NCBI RefSeq assembly: GCF_013368755.1 | Contig: NC_049565.1 | Span: forward strand, 2,976,001 to 3,040,000 | Direction: 5' to 3' | Length of the DNA stretch: 64,000 nt | DNA from: Talaromyces rugulosus | Lineage: Eukaryota; Ascomycota; Eurotiomycetes; Eurotiales; Trichocomaceae | Shown: piece by piece, positions 1-9,674 of the stretch | How the letters are laid out: every line of letters starts with the position of its first letter | How positions within the stretch are numbered: the stretch's first letter is position 1 | Notes under the pieces: model-generated | Seen by the model: the letters and a program-made list of their open reading frames with translations, nothing else | Databases searched by the model: none | What the model was told of the DNA's origin: nothing | Made by a program: the position numbers and the translations under genes

Positions 1-1
1 G

Positions 2-451
2 TTCTGTGCCATGTATTTCAGCGTTGGACACAAACTAGGACTCGCACGTACATCTCCTTCATCTATCACTGTTCAAGTCGACCACACATCACCGCAAAAT
101 GGTGGTGACTCGGGAAACGCCGGCCCACCAAATCACAACTCTGGTGGTGGCCAGATATACTATTCGCTCATCGTCGAGTCCCATGCATTTGGCTTCAGCA
201 GCATGCTGAGCAACCTCTCTTTGGCATCTCCTGGCCAGTCCGAGAGCGGCGGGTTAAAGGACAGCAGTGAACCGCTCGACTTTAATACCGAAGATGATGA
301 ATACGACGACGATTTTCTCGGTGGCTCGACGACCGAAGAAGGAAACTGGAAGCAGCGATACATGCGGCTGCGCCAGCAGATGCGTCGCAAGGAGTCGGCG
401 TTGCGTGAATATAAAAAGAATCTCCTGCAATCTGTTATGGCTGATGTATAA
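2..451 (+). CDS. 3' end of an unidentified protein-coding gene
   Basis: The frame is open from the window edge to a TAA at 449-451, so this is the C-terminal part of a longer gene and its start lies outside. The visible 149 residues are Ser/Gly/Asn-rich, then strongly acidic (EDDEYDDD), and end in a short charged amphipathic segment (NWKQRYMRLRQQMRRKESAL) that probably forms a helix or coiled coil. I do not recognise the family. An internal ATG exists at 11 but has no claim to be the start. Upstream introns cannot be excluded. Confidence 0.55.
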   Translation, partial: FCAMYFSVGHKLGLARTSPSSITVQVDHTSPQNGGDSGNAGPPNHNSGGGQIYYSLIVESHAFGFSSMLSNLSLASPGQSESGGLKDSSEPLDFNTEDDEYDDDFLGGSTTEEGNWKQRYMRLRQQMRRKESALREYKKNLLQSVMADV

Positions 452-779
452 GTTTGTTTTTGATGAGATACGATACCCCCTGATGAATTTTTTTTTTTGA
501 TTTTTGTTGTTTATATTTTTGTTGTTTATTTTTTTTTTTTTTTGTATATACGAGCTCGCTCTACCGATTTTTTTGGTTGGAACATGTTGATAGTAAGTTG
601 GATATTCGAATTGCCTAACTACCTGTGAATATTCAATTGATCCATTCTCCGAGCACAGCAGCAAAAAGTAGCTTTAAAGATTCGAGACAGGTTCACCAAC
701 GCATAAAGAAATAAACGCATTCTTGCAAAACCAGTATCGAGCCTCTTTCTCCCTTCAAATTGTCCTACAGCCACCAGAA
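452..779. other. intergenic, poly-T rich
   Basis: This gap between two convergent 3' ends contains T-rich runs near 488-545 and no coding signal. It probably holds the 3' UTRs and terminators of both neighbours. Confidence 0.5.
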
Positions 780-1483
780 TCAGGCGTCACTTCCAAAAAG
801 CCCCGCTGGATCAAGGCTTGCATTGTACATGCCATCGTCGTAGTCCTCCTCAGTCTTGACGTTGATCCCATCGAGCAACCCATCTTCTCCAAACCCCGGG
901 GTTTCGGTAGCAGAAACAGGAGCAGCAGAAACGGCAGCAGCCTTCCCCTTTCTGCCCTTGGTCGCTGTACTTGCAGTTTTCTTGACGATGCCTCCGACAA
1001 CTGGACCAGCCGAGGATTTCTTAGCAGGACTACCGCCGCCGCCACCATTGCCTTTGCCGCTACGGCCGCTTTTCTGGCCGACGGCTGTGTCCTTTTCCTC
1101 CTCTTCGTCGTTGGACTCGCCGGTAGCCGGTTTGGGAGTCTTTGAGTTCGTGGTGTTTGATGAGGTAGTGCTGGACTTGGCTCCTGCTGGGTATCGTTTG
1201 AGGAGGCGACTGAGCCGTTTTGCGCTGAAAAAAAAAATGGGTTCGTCAGTTAGTCAGTGTGTAAATTTAAGGATTGGATGGCTCCGTACGCAGCGCCCTT
1301 GCTAATGATTTGGCATTCTTCGACTACTGGATCGAAATCAACCTGTTGAAAGAAAAGGTCAATATATTTTTGTGTGCAAGTTCAACTGAGCAGTAGAGAG
1401 ATACACACCTGTCCATAGTTGGAGTGACGGACGCATGAGAGCAGGAATTGGATTTGGTCGTTTTCGGTGATACGCGCTGCCAT
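780..1483 (-). CDS. Myb/SANT-like small nuclear protein (cluster member A)
   Basis: Three exons. The ATG is at 1483. Intron 1 splits NYGQ from VDFDPV and intron 2 (donor GTACGG, poly-T before CAG) follows the SKGAA codons; the stop is TGA at 780-782. The N-terminal ~55 residues have the three-helix pattern of the fungal single-repeat Myb/SANT-like family: a helix starting ITENDQIQFLLSCV, a D-F-DPVVEEC helix, then a basic AAKRLSRLLKRY recognition helix. A Ser/Lys/Gly-rich basic linker follows, then an acidic tail with VKTEEDYDD (a SUMO-type Psi-K-x-E motif) and a final SDA. DNA binding is inferred from the fold. It is the outermost member of a seven-gene cluster reaching to 10357. Confidence 0.8.
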
Positions 1484-2074
1484 TTTGAGATGTTTTTTTT
1501 TGTCTCTTTCGGGATGGAAGAGTAATTAGGAGATGAACTGATATACTGAGAGGTGGATGTTAGAGAAAGTCTCTTGGAAAGTAGCAGAGGAGTAAACAGA
1601 GATCTGAAAGTTTGCAAGAATTGAAAGTAACAGAGCGGAGGGTGAGGTGTATAGTCTTACCTTGTAGCCTCTTGTAGCCTCTTGTAGCCTCAAGTGGGTG
1701 AGCGACAGTAAGATAGTTGAGAGAAGAAGCTGTCAGAGTTGTTGAGTGAAAGAGAAGATGGCTGGATGTGAGGACAGGACGGGAGGGGACAAGCCTCAGA
1801 GTGCTGGGCAACCGGTAGTTAGGATCCGCAAACAGCTTGTCTTGCCTTGGATTTAAAAACCAAAATATACCAAGGCAGATTAATGAGATGTTTGAGAATG
1901 ATTCAAGATTCAATTGTAAAGACTCCTTTGTAAATCTGCTAGCTAAAAGAGTAAAAGACCTGGGTCACTAACGAAAAAGCGCACACTCGGCATGAGCAAA
2001 ACATATGCTATGCATAGGTAACAAAATATCCACCACCACCACCAATTTGAAAGTCGAAGTATACTCCATGATCT
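1484..2074. promoter_or_regulatory. upstream region of cluster gene A
   Basis: No gene seen. It contains purine/pyrimidine-skewed leader sequence and three perfect tandem copies of a 10-bp unit (listed separately). It lies between the start of gene A and the stop of gene B. Confidence 0.5.
1661..1690. repeat. 10-bp tandem repeat, three perfect copies
   Basis: The unit cttgtagcct is repeated exactly three times in the leader region upstream of cluster gene A. It is short enough to be simple slippage. Confidence 0.9.
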
Positions 2075-2664
2075 CTATGCATCATCCTCACTCGCATCCT
2101 CGTTCTTGACGTCAGCTTCAGTAGTGTCTGTGTCTTCGTTGGCCTTGACATTTTCCTTTTCGAGTGCCGCCTTGGACGTCTTTGACTTTGGAGCAGCACG
2201 CGCACGTTTTTTGACAACCTTGTCGTTGGAAGTCTTTGGCTTTAGCACGTCGTCTGTATTCTTGTTAGTAATAAAACAAAAATAATCTTGGGAGGGGGGT
2301 TGACATGACATACCCTGACCACTACCGGAATCATCGTCTGCCTTCTGGCCAGCCTTGCCGCTACATCCTGTCTTGGTTGGAATGTTTCCAAGTCCCCATT
2401 TCTTCTTCAGACGACAAAAGGCATTACGTGTGGACAAGACATTGGTATGCCCAATGGCCACAGAGACAGCGGTGATATCCATCTTGAATAATTTTTTTTT
2501 TTAGCACGCCATGCCACATATACACAAATAGATTTTGTTGATGATGTTGAACTTACCACACCGCTAGAGTCGAATGCCTTGAGACATTGAAGGAAGAACT
2601 CGGCATCTTCGGGTTTGATTGAGCTCTCGGTGAGAGAAGGGCTGGTAGGCTTTTTGGGAGGCAT
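2075..2664 (-). CDS. Myb/SANT-like small nuclear protein (cluster member B)
   Basis: Three exons. The ATG at 2664 gives MPPKKPTSPSL. Intron 1 lies between helix 1 (DAEFFLQCLKAFDSSGV) and MDITAVSVAIG, at the same place as in genes A, C and the + strand gene at 9675. Intron 2 (GTATGT...ACAG) follows DDSGSGQ. The recognition helix is TRNAFCRLKKKWG. The tail is Lys/Ala-rich (VVKKRARAAPKSK) and then acidic, with DVKNEDASEDDA at the C-terminus, which contains a V-K-N-E motif. A role as a DNA- or chromatin-binding protein is inferred from the fold only. No other domain is visible. Confidence 0.8.
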
Positions 2665-3247
2665 TCTGACAAGTGGTGAGATGGATAGATCTGAGTGAAT
2701 TAGTGATCTGATATAGATATGAAATGAGAAAGAGACAAGAGGAAAAGAAAAATACACACTGTGCTTTGCTTGTGTATCACAAAGGAGTAGAATGTGACAA
2801 GTAGGTGTTGGCAAGAAGTGAATGGGTGAGTAGGTGAATGATGGATGATGGATGAGAGAAAGTGAGAGGGAATGAACAAGAGATGTTTTGTACTGTGGTG
2901 TTTGGTGCACACAGCTGCTGTTGCTAGGTGATGTGTTTCTGAGTGTGCACACCCTGCTTTCCCCAGTGGCCAATACAAGCTTACTGGATCTATCACTGTT
3001 TGATACGATGATTTTGCCAAGGACAGCTTCCAGAGCTTAATAAATTATTTCAAAGATTGCTATTGCATTTTTACTTACCAACACAAAACTCCACAAAATT
3101 CCATCTCCAACCAGTAAAACTCCTCCTAGTACAACGCAGAACCTGCCATTCCAATCCCAACCATGCCAATCCTAAACGTTCCAACCCAACACTCAACAAA
3201 ACAAATACTCATGAAAAAGGCGACACTTCCATCAATCAACTCGCATC
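2665..3247. promoter_or_regulatory. leader and promoter region of gene B
   Basis: The - strand is TC-rich just upstream of the gene B ATG, typical of a fungal core promoter. No coding signal seen. Confidence 0.5.
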
Positions 3248-4227
3248 TCAGATTCCCTCCGCTGTTTCAACCTTGATAAACAACTCATCGGACTCGCCCT
3301 CCTCTCCGTCCTCCTGCTTGACCGGCACCCAGATATCCTGCGATTGCTGCAATAGCTGTGGATGAATATTCTGTTGCGACGGGAACAGCGCACTGATCGA
3401 TGGCGTAGAGACAGTACTAGCAGCTGGGTAGCTAGGGTACATGCTCGGCGTAGGTGGGTACGGAGGAGGCTGACAGCATCCGGAAAAGCAATGCTCGGGG
3501 TGATGCCAGCTTTGCTGTGGACGCGCAAAAGAATCGGTGGTGTACTCAGGGTTCGCATGGCCATACGGGTGATGGTAGTGGTGAGGTTGCTGGCTCATCA
3601 CCATGTCGTCTCCGTTCATAGACAACTGGGTAGGAGAGCGGAGAGGAAGAGCGTATGGTGTCGACAAGGCGCGTGGGAGCGAAGACGTAGAAAGCAAGGG
3701 AGACTCTGTGAGTCCCCTCTTGTTGGAACCAGCCGTCTCATGCTTTAACACCTCTTGAGAAGCCTTCCGCTTCTGGGAATAAGCAGGAGGCGCTTCCATC
3801 CCCCCTTTTCCGGAGGAGATAGTAGTGTTGCCGCCAAACTTCTTCTCCTTGTCAAGGGTACCACAACCACCCTTACCGAGCTTTACGCTTTTGCCGGAAT
3901 TGCCCTTTGCTGTGTCTCCCTTGGCAGTAGCAGTATTTTTCAGTTTTGTAGTCTTGGGCACGTAGACGGTGCCCTCCATCTGCTGCTTGAACCGGGAGTA
4001 TCGCATGCGAGCTGCATGGCCGTTTGAAATCTCCAGTTCGGTTGCCACAAGGCTCCAGTCGATCTGGTGCCCCGAATAAGCACTGGAAAAGTTCCTAAGG
4101 ATGTGGACAGTATACTTACCGACTTGAGGTCGAGCTGCTTCAATATGCTATACAGGAACTTGCTTATGTGGCCCTCTGTTGGCATCGTCCTGCTCCGCCG
4201 GGGAGTGGGTAGACCACTGCTAGCCAT
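3248..4227 (-). CDS. Myb/SANT-like protein with long Pro/Gln/His tail (cluster member C)
   Basis: Two exons; the ATG at 4227 gives MASSGLPTPRRSRTMPTEG. A single intron (GTAAGT...CACCAG) splits QLDLKS from IDWSLVATELEI. The domain is the clearest in the cluster: GHISKFLYSILKQLDLKS, IDWSLVATELEI, then NGHAARMRYSRFKQQMEG as recognition helix, matching the fungal Myb-like DNA-binding family (PF22980-type by memory). The remaining ~240 residues are low-complexity: Lys/Gly-rich, then His/Pro/Tyr-rich, ending with two SUMO-type sites (VKQE and IKVE) in an acidic tail. At about 310 residues it is the longest member. A transcription factor or chromatin role is likely but inferred. Confidence 0.85.
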
Positions 4228-5307
4228 GGTGTTCGATTCGCTAGTTGTTGTTCTGGCACAGGGAAGAATGTGACTTTCTTCAGCGATATGCAGAGGAGAG
4301 AGTGCTGGTGGCAGCTTTGAAGGATTGATCAGTGAACTAGGATGTTTGGGAACAGCAGATCACTGCCATCACTTCAGTTGTCACACCACCAGACACCAGC
4401 CAGATGCATCAGCCATCATGGCGCCAAACACAAACACAAATGCATGAGTTGATGCATGAGTTGTCACAGTGTCAAACGCAAACACAAAGGCATCAACGTC
4501 AACAACAACAGCACATTGAGCAGCCCTGGCTGGGTTGATGGTTCTTTGGTGATTTGTGATTTCTCCTGAACAGCCAAACAGCTGATGCGCAACATGTCGG
4601 AGTCATTGTTAGGAAAAGACGTGTGGCATTTCAGAGAGTGTGAAGCGGCAAACCAAGACTGACTGCGGCTCTCTTGGTGTTGCAGGTTGCCCGCAGCAAA
4701 CGGACAGATGGAGACAGATCACACCTTTCCCCGCCGCATTTTGCCTGTTTCTGTTTGTTGAACTGCTTTTTTCCTTTTTCCTTTTTCTTTCCCCCAAGAC
4801 TGGTATGATTGTTCAATTTATTAGGTTTGGTGGATTAATCATCGGTTTGTTGTCCATGGCTTTGAAACCGGGAATGCAACAACGGTCGATAATACTCAGA
4901 TGTTTACAAAATATCTCGCAAGAGGAGTCATATTATTTTACGCTTGGATGAAAAACTTTTTCAAATAAATCAAGATCGACTTCAAATTCTCTCTGCTGCT
5001 TCACTTTCCTAGATACATCCCAACGAGATTGCGTCCCCTTTTCCAATCCACTCCATTCTTCGGAACCAACTCCATGACTGAATAACTGAATAACCGAAAT
5101 AAGAAACGAAAGCATTTGCGACTTCAAAATAAAACTTGCGATGCTAGCCAATGATCATCACGTAGAGAAACACGGCATGCTGGCTGCGGTTGCGATTGCA
5201 CTTGATGGCTACCGACTTGGCCTGAACAAAAGAGTCAGCTCTGCAGTACATTGAAAAAAAAAAAAAAGGAGACGCTGAATGTGGTCTCTACTAACCGTGT
5301 TGAAACA
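4228..5307. promoter_or_regulatory. 1.1-kb intergenic, promoter of gene C
   Basis: No convincing gene. The stretch near 4430-4490 has short imperfect direct repeats (acacaaa and gcatgagtt elements). A + strand frame at 4640-4951 is hydrophobic and T-rich with no recognisable features, so I do not call it. Confidence 0.5.
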
Positions 5308-5832
5308 TCAAGCCTCGTCAGAGTCTAGAGCTTCGCTCTCTTCGTCTTTGATTTCCTTCTTCACAAAGGGGCTGTCCTCATCATCCTCATCCTCGTCCTT
5401 GGACTTGCCCTTGTCCTTGGCGGCAGTCTTTCGCTGGCGTTTCTGAGGCTGTTTGCTAGGGGATTTACCGCCGTCGGTGGTAGCAGTAGCAGCCTTGCGC
5501 TTTTTTCCAGCTGTGGTAGAAGGAGTGGCGCCAGAGCCATCCGGAGTAGCAGCACCGGCATCGGATTCTCCGTCTTTTAGGATTTTGGCGAAATGGAGTC
5601 TAGACGAAGACGAGTTAGCTGCTCAGTACAAACACTAAAATAAAATTAAAATTAAAACTGAGAAGGTAGTGCTTTGGTGAAGCCAGTGGTCTTACCGACA
5701 CGCAGTTGCGGAATAGTCACCCTCCACCAGGGAGGAGATGGCTTCCCATTCTGCGCCGGAAACTTTGAGGCCTTTAACCTGGACGATGGTCCGGAGAAAG
5801 CTCGACTCTTCTTTTTCAGACCAGGCAGGCAT
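5308..5832 (-). CDS. Myb/SANT-like small protein with the only terminal exon of the D array (D1)
   Basis: Exon 1 is 5696-5832 (137 nt, MPAWSEKEESSF...DYSATAC plus two bases), the donor is GTAAGA, and exon 2 is 5308-5599, completing the recognition helix as R-LHFAKILKD. The protein is 142 residues: Myb/SANT-like domain at ~1-55, then a Lys-rich linker (GKKRKAATATT, QPQKRQRK), then an acidic end with VKKEIKDEESEALDSDEA containing two Psi-K-x-E sites. Three homologous first exons lie upstream on the same strand at 6086, 6429 and 6763, each with ATG and donor but no terminal exon of its own. This exon 2 may therefore be shared between several transcripts. Confidence 0.85.
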
Positions 5833-6085
5833 GATGATGATGGTGTTTTTGATGAGATGGAGGTGATGGGTTGATTGGAGTGTGGACAGTCAAGGCTAGT
5901 GGCAGTGGTGACCAGGTATAATTGAAATGAAGAGGGATGAAGAGGAAGAAGAAAAAGGAAATGAAAATAGAAGAGGAGAGAATTTAAAGAAAAGGAGACG
6001 GAGAACACAGACACCCGGCCCTCATCCCAACAGTCGATCAGATAGCAAGAAGAGAATGTCCAGATAGAAAAAACAGTGAGCATAC

Positions 6086-6221
6086 TTGCAAGCCGCAGTG
6101 GTGAAGCCAGGCCCATTGCTGCAGCGACCTTGTCCCAGTTGCGCGGTCCAGTGGCATTGATAGAAATGTACTTGAGCAGAAGCTTCTTGTCCAAGGCATC
6201 GGTCCAGCGACCACCAGACAT
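6086..6221 (-). pseudogene. Myb-like first exon D2, one base short
   Basis: This stretch reads from an ATG at 6221 as MSGGRWTDALDKKLLLKYI...NWDKVAAAMG, then shifts frame before FTTAACK and a GTATGC donor. It is 136 nt long, whereas sibling exons D1 and D4 are 137 nt and D3 is 140 nt (all phase 2), so one base has been lost around 6104-6109. Splicing to the 5308-5599 exon would end in an early stop. It is either a decayed exon, a site of sequencing error, or joined to something not visible here. Confidence 0.7.
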
Positions 6222-6428
6222 GATGGCGAAATGAGATTGGGAGAGTAGAGGCAAAAGCGATAAATAAATAGAGAGCAGGATTAGATAGATATTGGTCTGA
6301 TAGACAGGTGAACAATCAAACTGAGAAAGATGGTTGAGAGACAGAGTAGAAGGGGGTGAGTATAGGAAGAAGAAGAAGTTGGGAGTAAAGGGGAGCCAAG
6401 AAATGAGAAGAACATGACAGGAACTCAC

Positions 6429-6568
6429 GTGCAGGCCTTGGGAGTAAACTCATCGCCCAATTTTGCTGCGATCTGAACCCAGTCTTCGCCAGAGACACGC
6501 GCGTTGATCTGCTTGAGAACAACGCTGAGATAGCGGCTCTCGACCGCTTTGGTCCACTTGACAGGCAT
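6429..6568 (-). CDS. Myb-like first exon D3 (alternative first exon candidate)
   Basis: The ATG is at 6568 in the context GCAACCATG. It encodes 46 residues, MPVKWTKAVESRYLSVVLKQ to FTPKAC plus two bases, then a GTGAGT donor. The trailing phase 2 matches the acceptor at 5599/5600, giving an in-frame ...AC-T-LHFAKIL product of 143 residues. No second exon is visible between here and the next ATG at 6221; that stretch is a TC-rich leader. It may be an alternative first exon of the 5308 gene or a truncated tandem copy. It is most similar to D4. Confidence 0.65.
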
Positions 6569-6762
6569 GGTTGCTTTGATTGTGTGTTTGCAAGATATAG
6601 TAGAAGAGATTGCAGTGTAAATGAAAATTGAAGGGTAGCAAGAATGTGCAGTAGATGGACGGCTGGTCAATGAGAGGTGATGTTATCAAGGAGATAGCCG
6701 GGTGGAGAGGGTAAAGGATAAATAACAGCAACAACAAAGGAAGAACTGCTATTTATGCTTAC

Positions 6763-6899
6763 CGGCAGGCTTTGGCTGTAAAGCCGTCGCCCAGATCAGA
6801 GGCGATTTGAGCCCAGTTTTCGCCAGAAACGTGTATATCAAGCTTCCTCAGAACCACACTGAGGAACTTGCCCTCCAATTCGGGGGTCCATTTGACCAT
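6763..6899 (-). CDS. Myb-like first exon D4 (alternative first exon candidate)
   Basis: The ATG at 6899 opens MVKWTPELEGKFLSVVLRKL and the exon ends GFTAKAC plus CG before a canonical GTAAGC donor. It is 137 nt, exactly the length of D1's first exon and in the same phase. Joined to the exon at 5308-5599 it would give a 142-residue Myb/SANT-like protein with the same basic/acidic tail as D1. No own terminal exon is visible before the next copy at 6568. It is the distal member of the array and lies divergent to the + strand gene at 7311. Confidence 0.65.
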
Positions 6900-7310
6900 G
6901 TTGTGATAGTTTTTCGTGGATTTGAATATTTGCTGAGGCTCAAATATCAAGTAGTAGAGGATAATAAAAGTTCGAAGCTGGAAAGTGGAAGAGGTAAGAG
7001 GGAAGAGGGAAGAGGTGGAGAGGGATGAGATGAGATGAAGGAAAGAAGTTGTCGTTCTGGGCGAAGTCGGTGGGATTTCTCAGTTCAACCACGGGGTTTG
7101 GGAAGAGTAGAATACTGTATTGTACCTTTAGAGATATCTCCCTACCTAGAAGGGTTGTCTGATGACGTAGTAGCACTATACTCTCCTACTACGTGGCTGG
7201 GGTACCCTCATAGAAAATTTCTCCCTCGTTCAGTCCACTATCAAACCCTTTCCTTCTGCCAAATCCTCCATCTATCTCTACCACAACCTCTACTGAAAAA
7301 AAAGATCAAC
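6900..7310. promoter_or_regulatory. divergent promoter between D4 and gene E
   Basis: This 411-bp spacer separates divergent starts. It is purine-rich next to D4 (aggaagagggaag tracts) and pyrimidine-rich just before the + strand ATG, as expected for two fungal 5' leaders. No coding signal. Confidence 0.5.
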
Positions 7311-7711
7311 ATGGCGACAAAAGCGCGCAAAACATGGTCAGCCGCCAACGACCAACAAGTAAGTATCGATTCCGTTGGCCTCGCTGTGATATCTCAGAAT
7401 GCCGCTGACACCCACACAGCTGCTCGTGGCTATCGTCAACACTCTCCCGCCTGGAGTTCTCGATTATGAAAAAATAGCCCAGTATCTCGGCGATGGTAAG
7501 CCTCATCTTTCTATATAACAGTTATCAGGCTGGAAGCTGACCGTTGTTTCTTGCAGATTTGACCGGCAACGCCATACACCATCGCATCAGAAGGCTGAAG
7601 GGGATGGTTTCTCAGTCTGAAAACTCTCCAGGAGCCAGCAGCCCGTCTCCTAAAAAGCAAGCTGCGTCCCAAGCTCAAACCGACTCGCCCAAGAAACGCA
7701 AGCTCGGCTAG
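7311..7711 (+). CDS. Myb/SANT-like minimal protein (cluster member E)
   Basis: Three exons: MATKARKTWSAANDQQ, intron GTAAGT...CACACAG, LLVAIVNTLPPGVLDYEK to YLGD, intron GTAAGC...TTGCAG, then DLTGNAIHHRIRRLKGMV. At about 90 residues it is almost only the Myb/SANT-like domain (W in helix 1, DYEKIAQYLG helix 2, NAIHHRIRRLK recognition helix), with a short Ser/Pro/Lys tail ending PKKRKLG, which resembles a nuclear localisation signal. It lacks the acidic SUMO-motif tail of its relatives. Adjacent genes are homologous, so it belongs to the same expansion. Confidence 0.8.
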
Positions 7712-8007
7712 TACGTCCAGAACTATGCCTGTCAACTATGAGAGGGGTGTCCGATCTTAAGTCTGGAGGAATAGTATGATGCTCTGGGGGTTTCGTGTTT
7801 GTGTGGTGGGCGTGTTATTTACATGACTGTATTGGTGTTTTTATCAAAACAGCTTTATGTGTACATCAAGATGTACTATCGAAGACAGCAAATATGCATT
7901 GAATTTTATTCCGAGACTAGCTACTATAACAACCTAACAAATTACGGTTTTATTTCTTCCAGGACACAACCAAGCCATATCTGAACATGATAGTTCCCTT
8001 GTAAACA

Positions 8008-8740
8008 CTAAGCATCATTACCGTCGGTCATCTCAGTGATAATGGCGTGATGATATTCCTCATCAGCGCAGTATGTCGGAACCTCATCCGGATTGAAATC
8101 AGCATCCAAGGAATCACAGCTGTCATTTGCGTCGTTTTCGCTGTCCGCATACGCTGCCATGTTCAAATACTGAACGGGCTTGCGAGAACGCTTGGACGGT
8201 GTTGACACTTGAAGCGCTTTCAAATCCGACACTGTCACTTCCTGCACCTCTTTCTTGACGCGTTTGGGAGTTGATACTTCGGACTCGCTGTCTTCGTCTG
8301 GTGTGAGCTGCTTTTTACGTTTTGCAGCGGCACTACCACCACCACCACTGCGGCCACCACGAGCGCTGCCACGGGCACGAGGGGTAGCAAGTCCGCTTGC
8401 CGGGGTGCTGGGAGCGCTGACGGAGACTCCTTTCTGTTTTGCTTTTTGCTTCAGCCTGAAGATGCGTTCCGAGATGGCGCGCGGAGTCGGTTTGTCCTTT
8501 CCATTCTCGACGGCTTTGAGGGATAGGTCAGCTTGGATGGATGTTTTTTTTTGTAGTAGAGGTAAAAAAAAATAGTATTGTGCTTACGCCAGGCTTCTGC
8601 AATTGCGTTGTAATTGACAGAGATATTGTTCGTCTCGAGGACTTTCAGGAACAACTAATATGGGTTAGCAATGGCAAAGATGAAGGGAAGAGATGGAGGC
8701 CTACAATGTTGTCATTTTCTGCAGTCCACTGCATAGGCAT
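8008..8740 (-). CDS. Myb/SANT-like small protein (cluster member F)
   Basis: Three exons. The ATG at 8740 gives MPMQWTAENDNI; an intron is followed by LFLKVLETNNISVNYNAIAEAW; after a second intron the frame continues ...PTPRAISERIFRLKQKAK as the recognition helix. Two acceptors for intron 2 are in frame, so a few residues are uncertain. A Gly/Arg-rich stretch (RGSARGGRSGGGG) follows, then AAAKRKKQ, TPKRVKKEVQEV with a VKKE SUMO-type site, and an acidic C-terminus ending TDGNDA. The product is about 200 residues and a nuclear DNA-binding role is inferred. It has the W...PTPRAI pattern common in the fungal Myb-like family. Confidence 0.8.
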
Positions 8741-9674
8741 TTTGACGAGCTGTAGTGACCGTGTAGTGATGATGAGTAGACAAGAGCAGATGAGCAGCTA
8801 AGGTAGAGTTGAGAGGAGAGTTGGAGAGATGACAAGACTTGTCAGAGAGATGGCCATCAATATCAGAGGAACGGAGAGAAGACAAAAACTAGGGGCGATG
8901 AAAACAAAGATGAAAAGCTGGGGCACAGTGGAGCTAGCTAAGTATCAAATTTCCATGTTTGGTGGCTGGTATCAGGGCATTTCCTTTGTTTTGCGTGCTC
9001 CACTGCTGGCCGGGCGTTGCTATCTAGTGTCGCCTGGATGGGATGTTGACGCCCCAGAATTTCCTAATTGGGAAAGCGGAGTGTCATGGCAACGTTGCAG
9101 CCTGCTGCTCTCCAGCTAGTATCAGGTTTGGTTCGCATGTATATATCTTGTAATTCTGTTGAAATACGATACAAATACGTTCTTTTCCTACTGCTATACC
9201 CATATAATCGAGCGTAATACGTGCGCAACACACTTAAAACCAGCCTCTAGCGTGGTGGAGGCGCAAGTAAGAGAAACAAAGAGATCATTTAAAGCTCTTG
9301 TGGGTCTGGATACACACCTTTGTATTTATCAACTCAATATCTCTGACTACACCTTTCCTTTCCCCAGCCACCCTCAAGTCATACTACAACATCCCTGCCT
9401 ACGCTCTCCGTCTCAAACTCCTCTTCACTCCAGACTTTGACTGCTTCTCTCTTCAACCTTCAGCATCTCACTTTCCACCTTCTCTCTCCCAATCTCTCTA
9501 CTTGTGCTAAAGCGGCCTCATCTGAACTGCGCTCCATTCCCTCAGTCACCTCCTCACTCAATTTCTTCTGTCGCTTCACCGATCCTCTCATCTGTAAGCT
9601 ACCCACACATCTCCTCACCGGACTACAAAGCTAACCGAACAAGCCCCAACGTTTGCAATCAGCTAAAATTTAAA
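8741..9674. promoter_or_regulatory. divergent spacer between genes F and G
   Basis: No gene seen. The last ~300 bases before 9675 are strongly pyrimidine-rich on the + strand (many ctc/tct runs), which fits the 5' leader of gene G. Confidence 0.5.
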
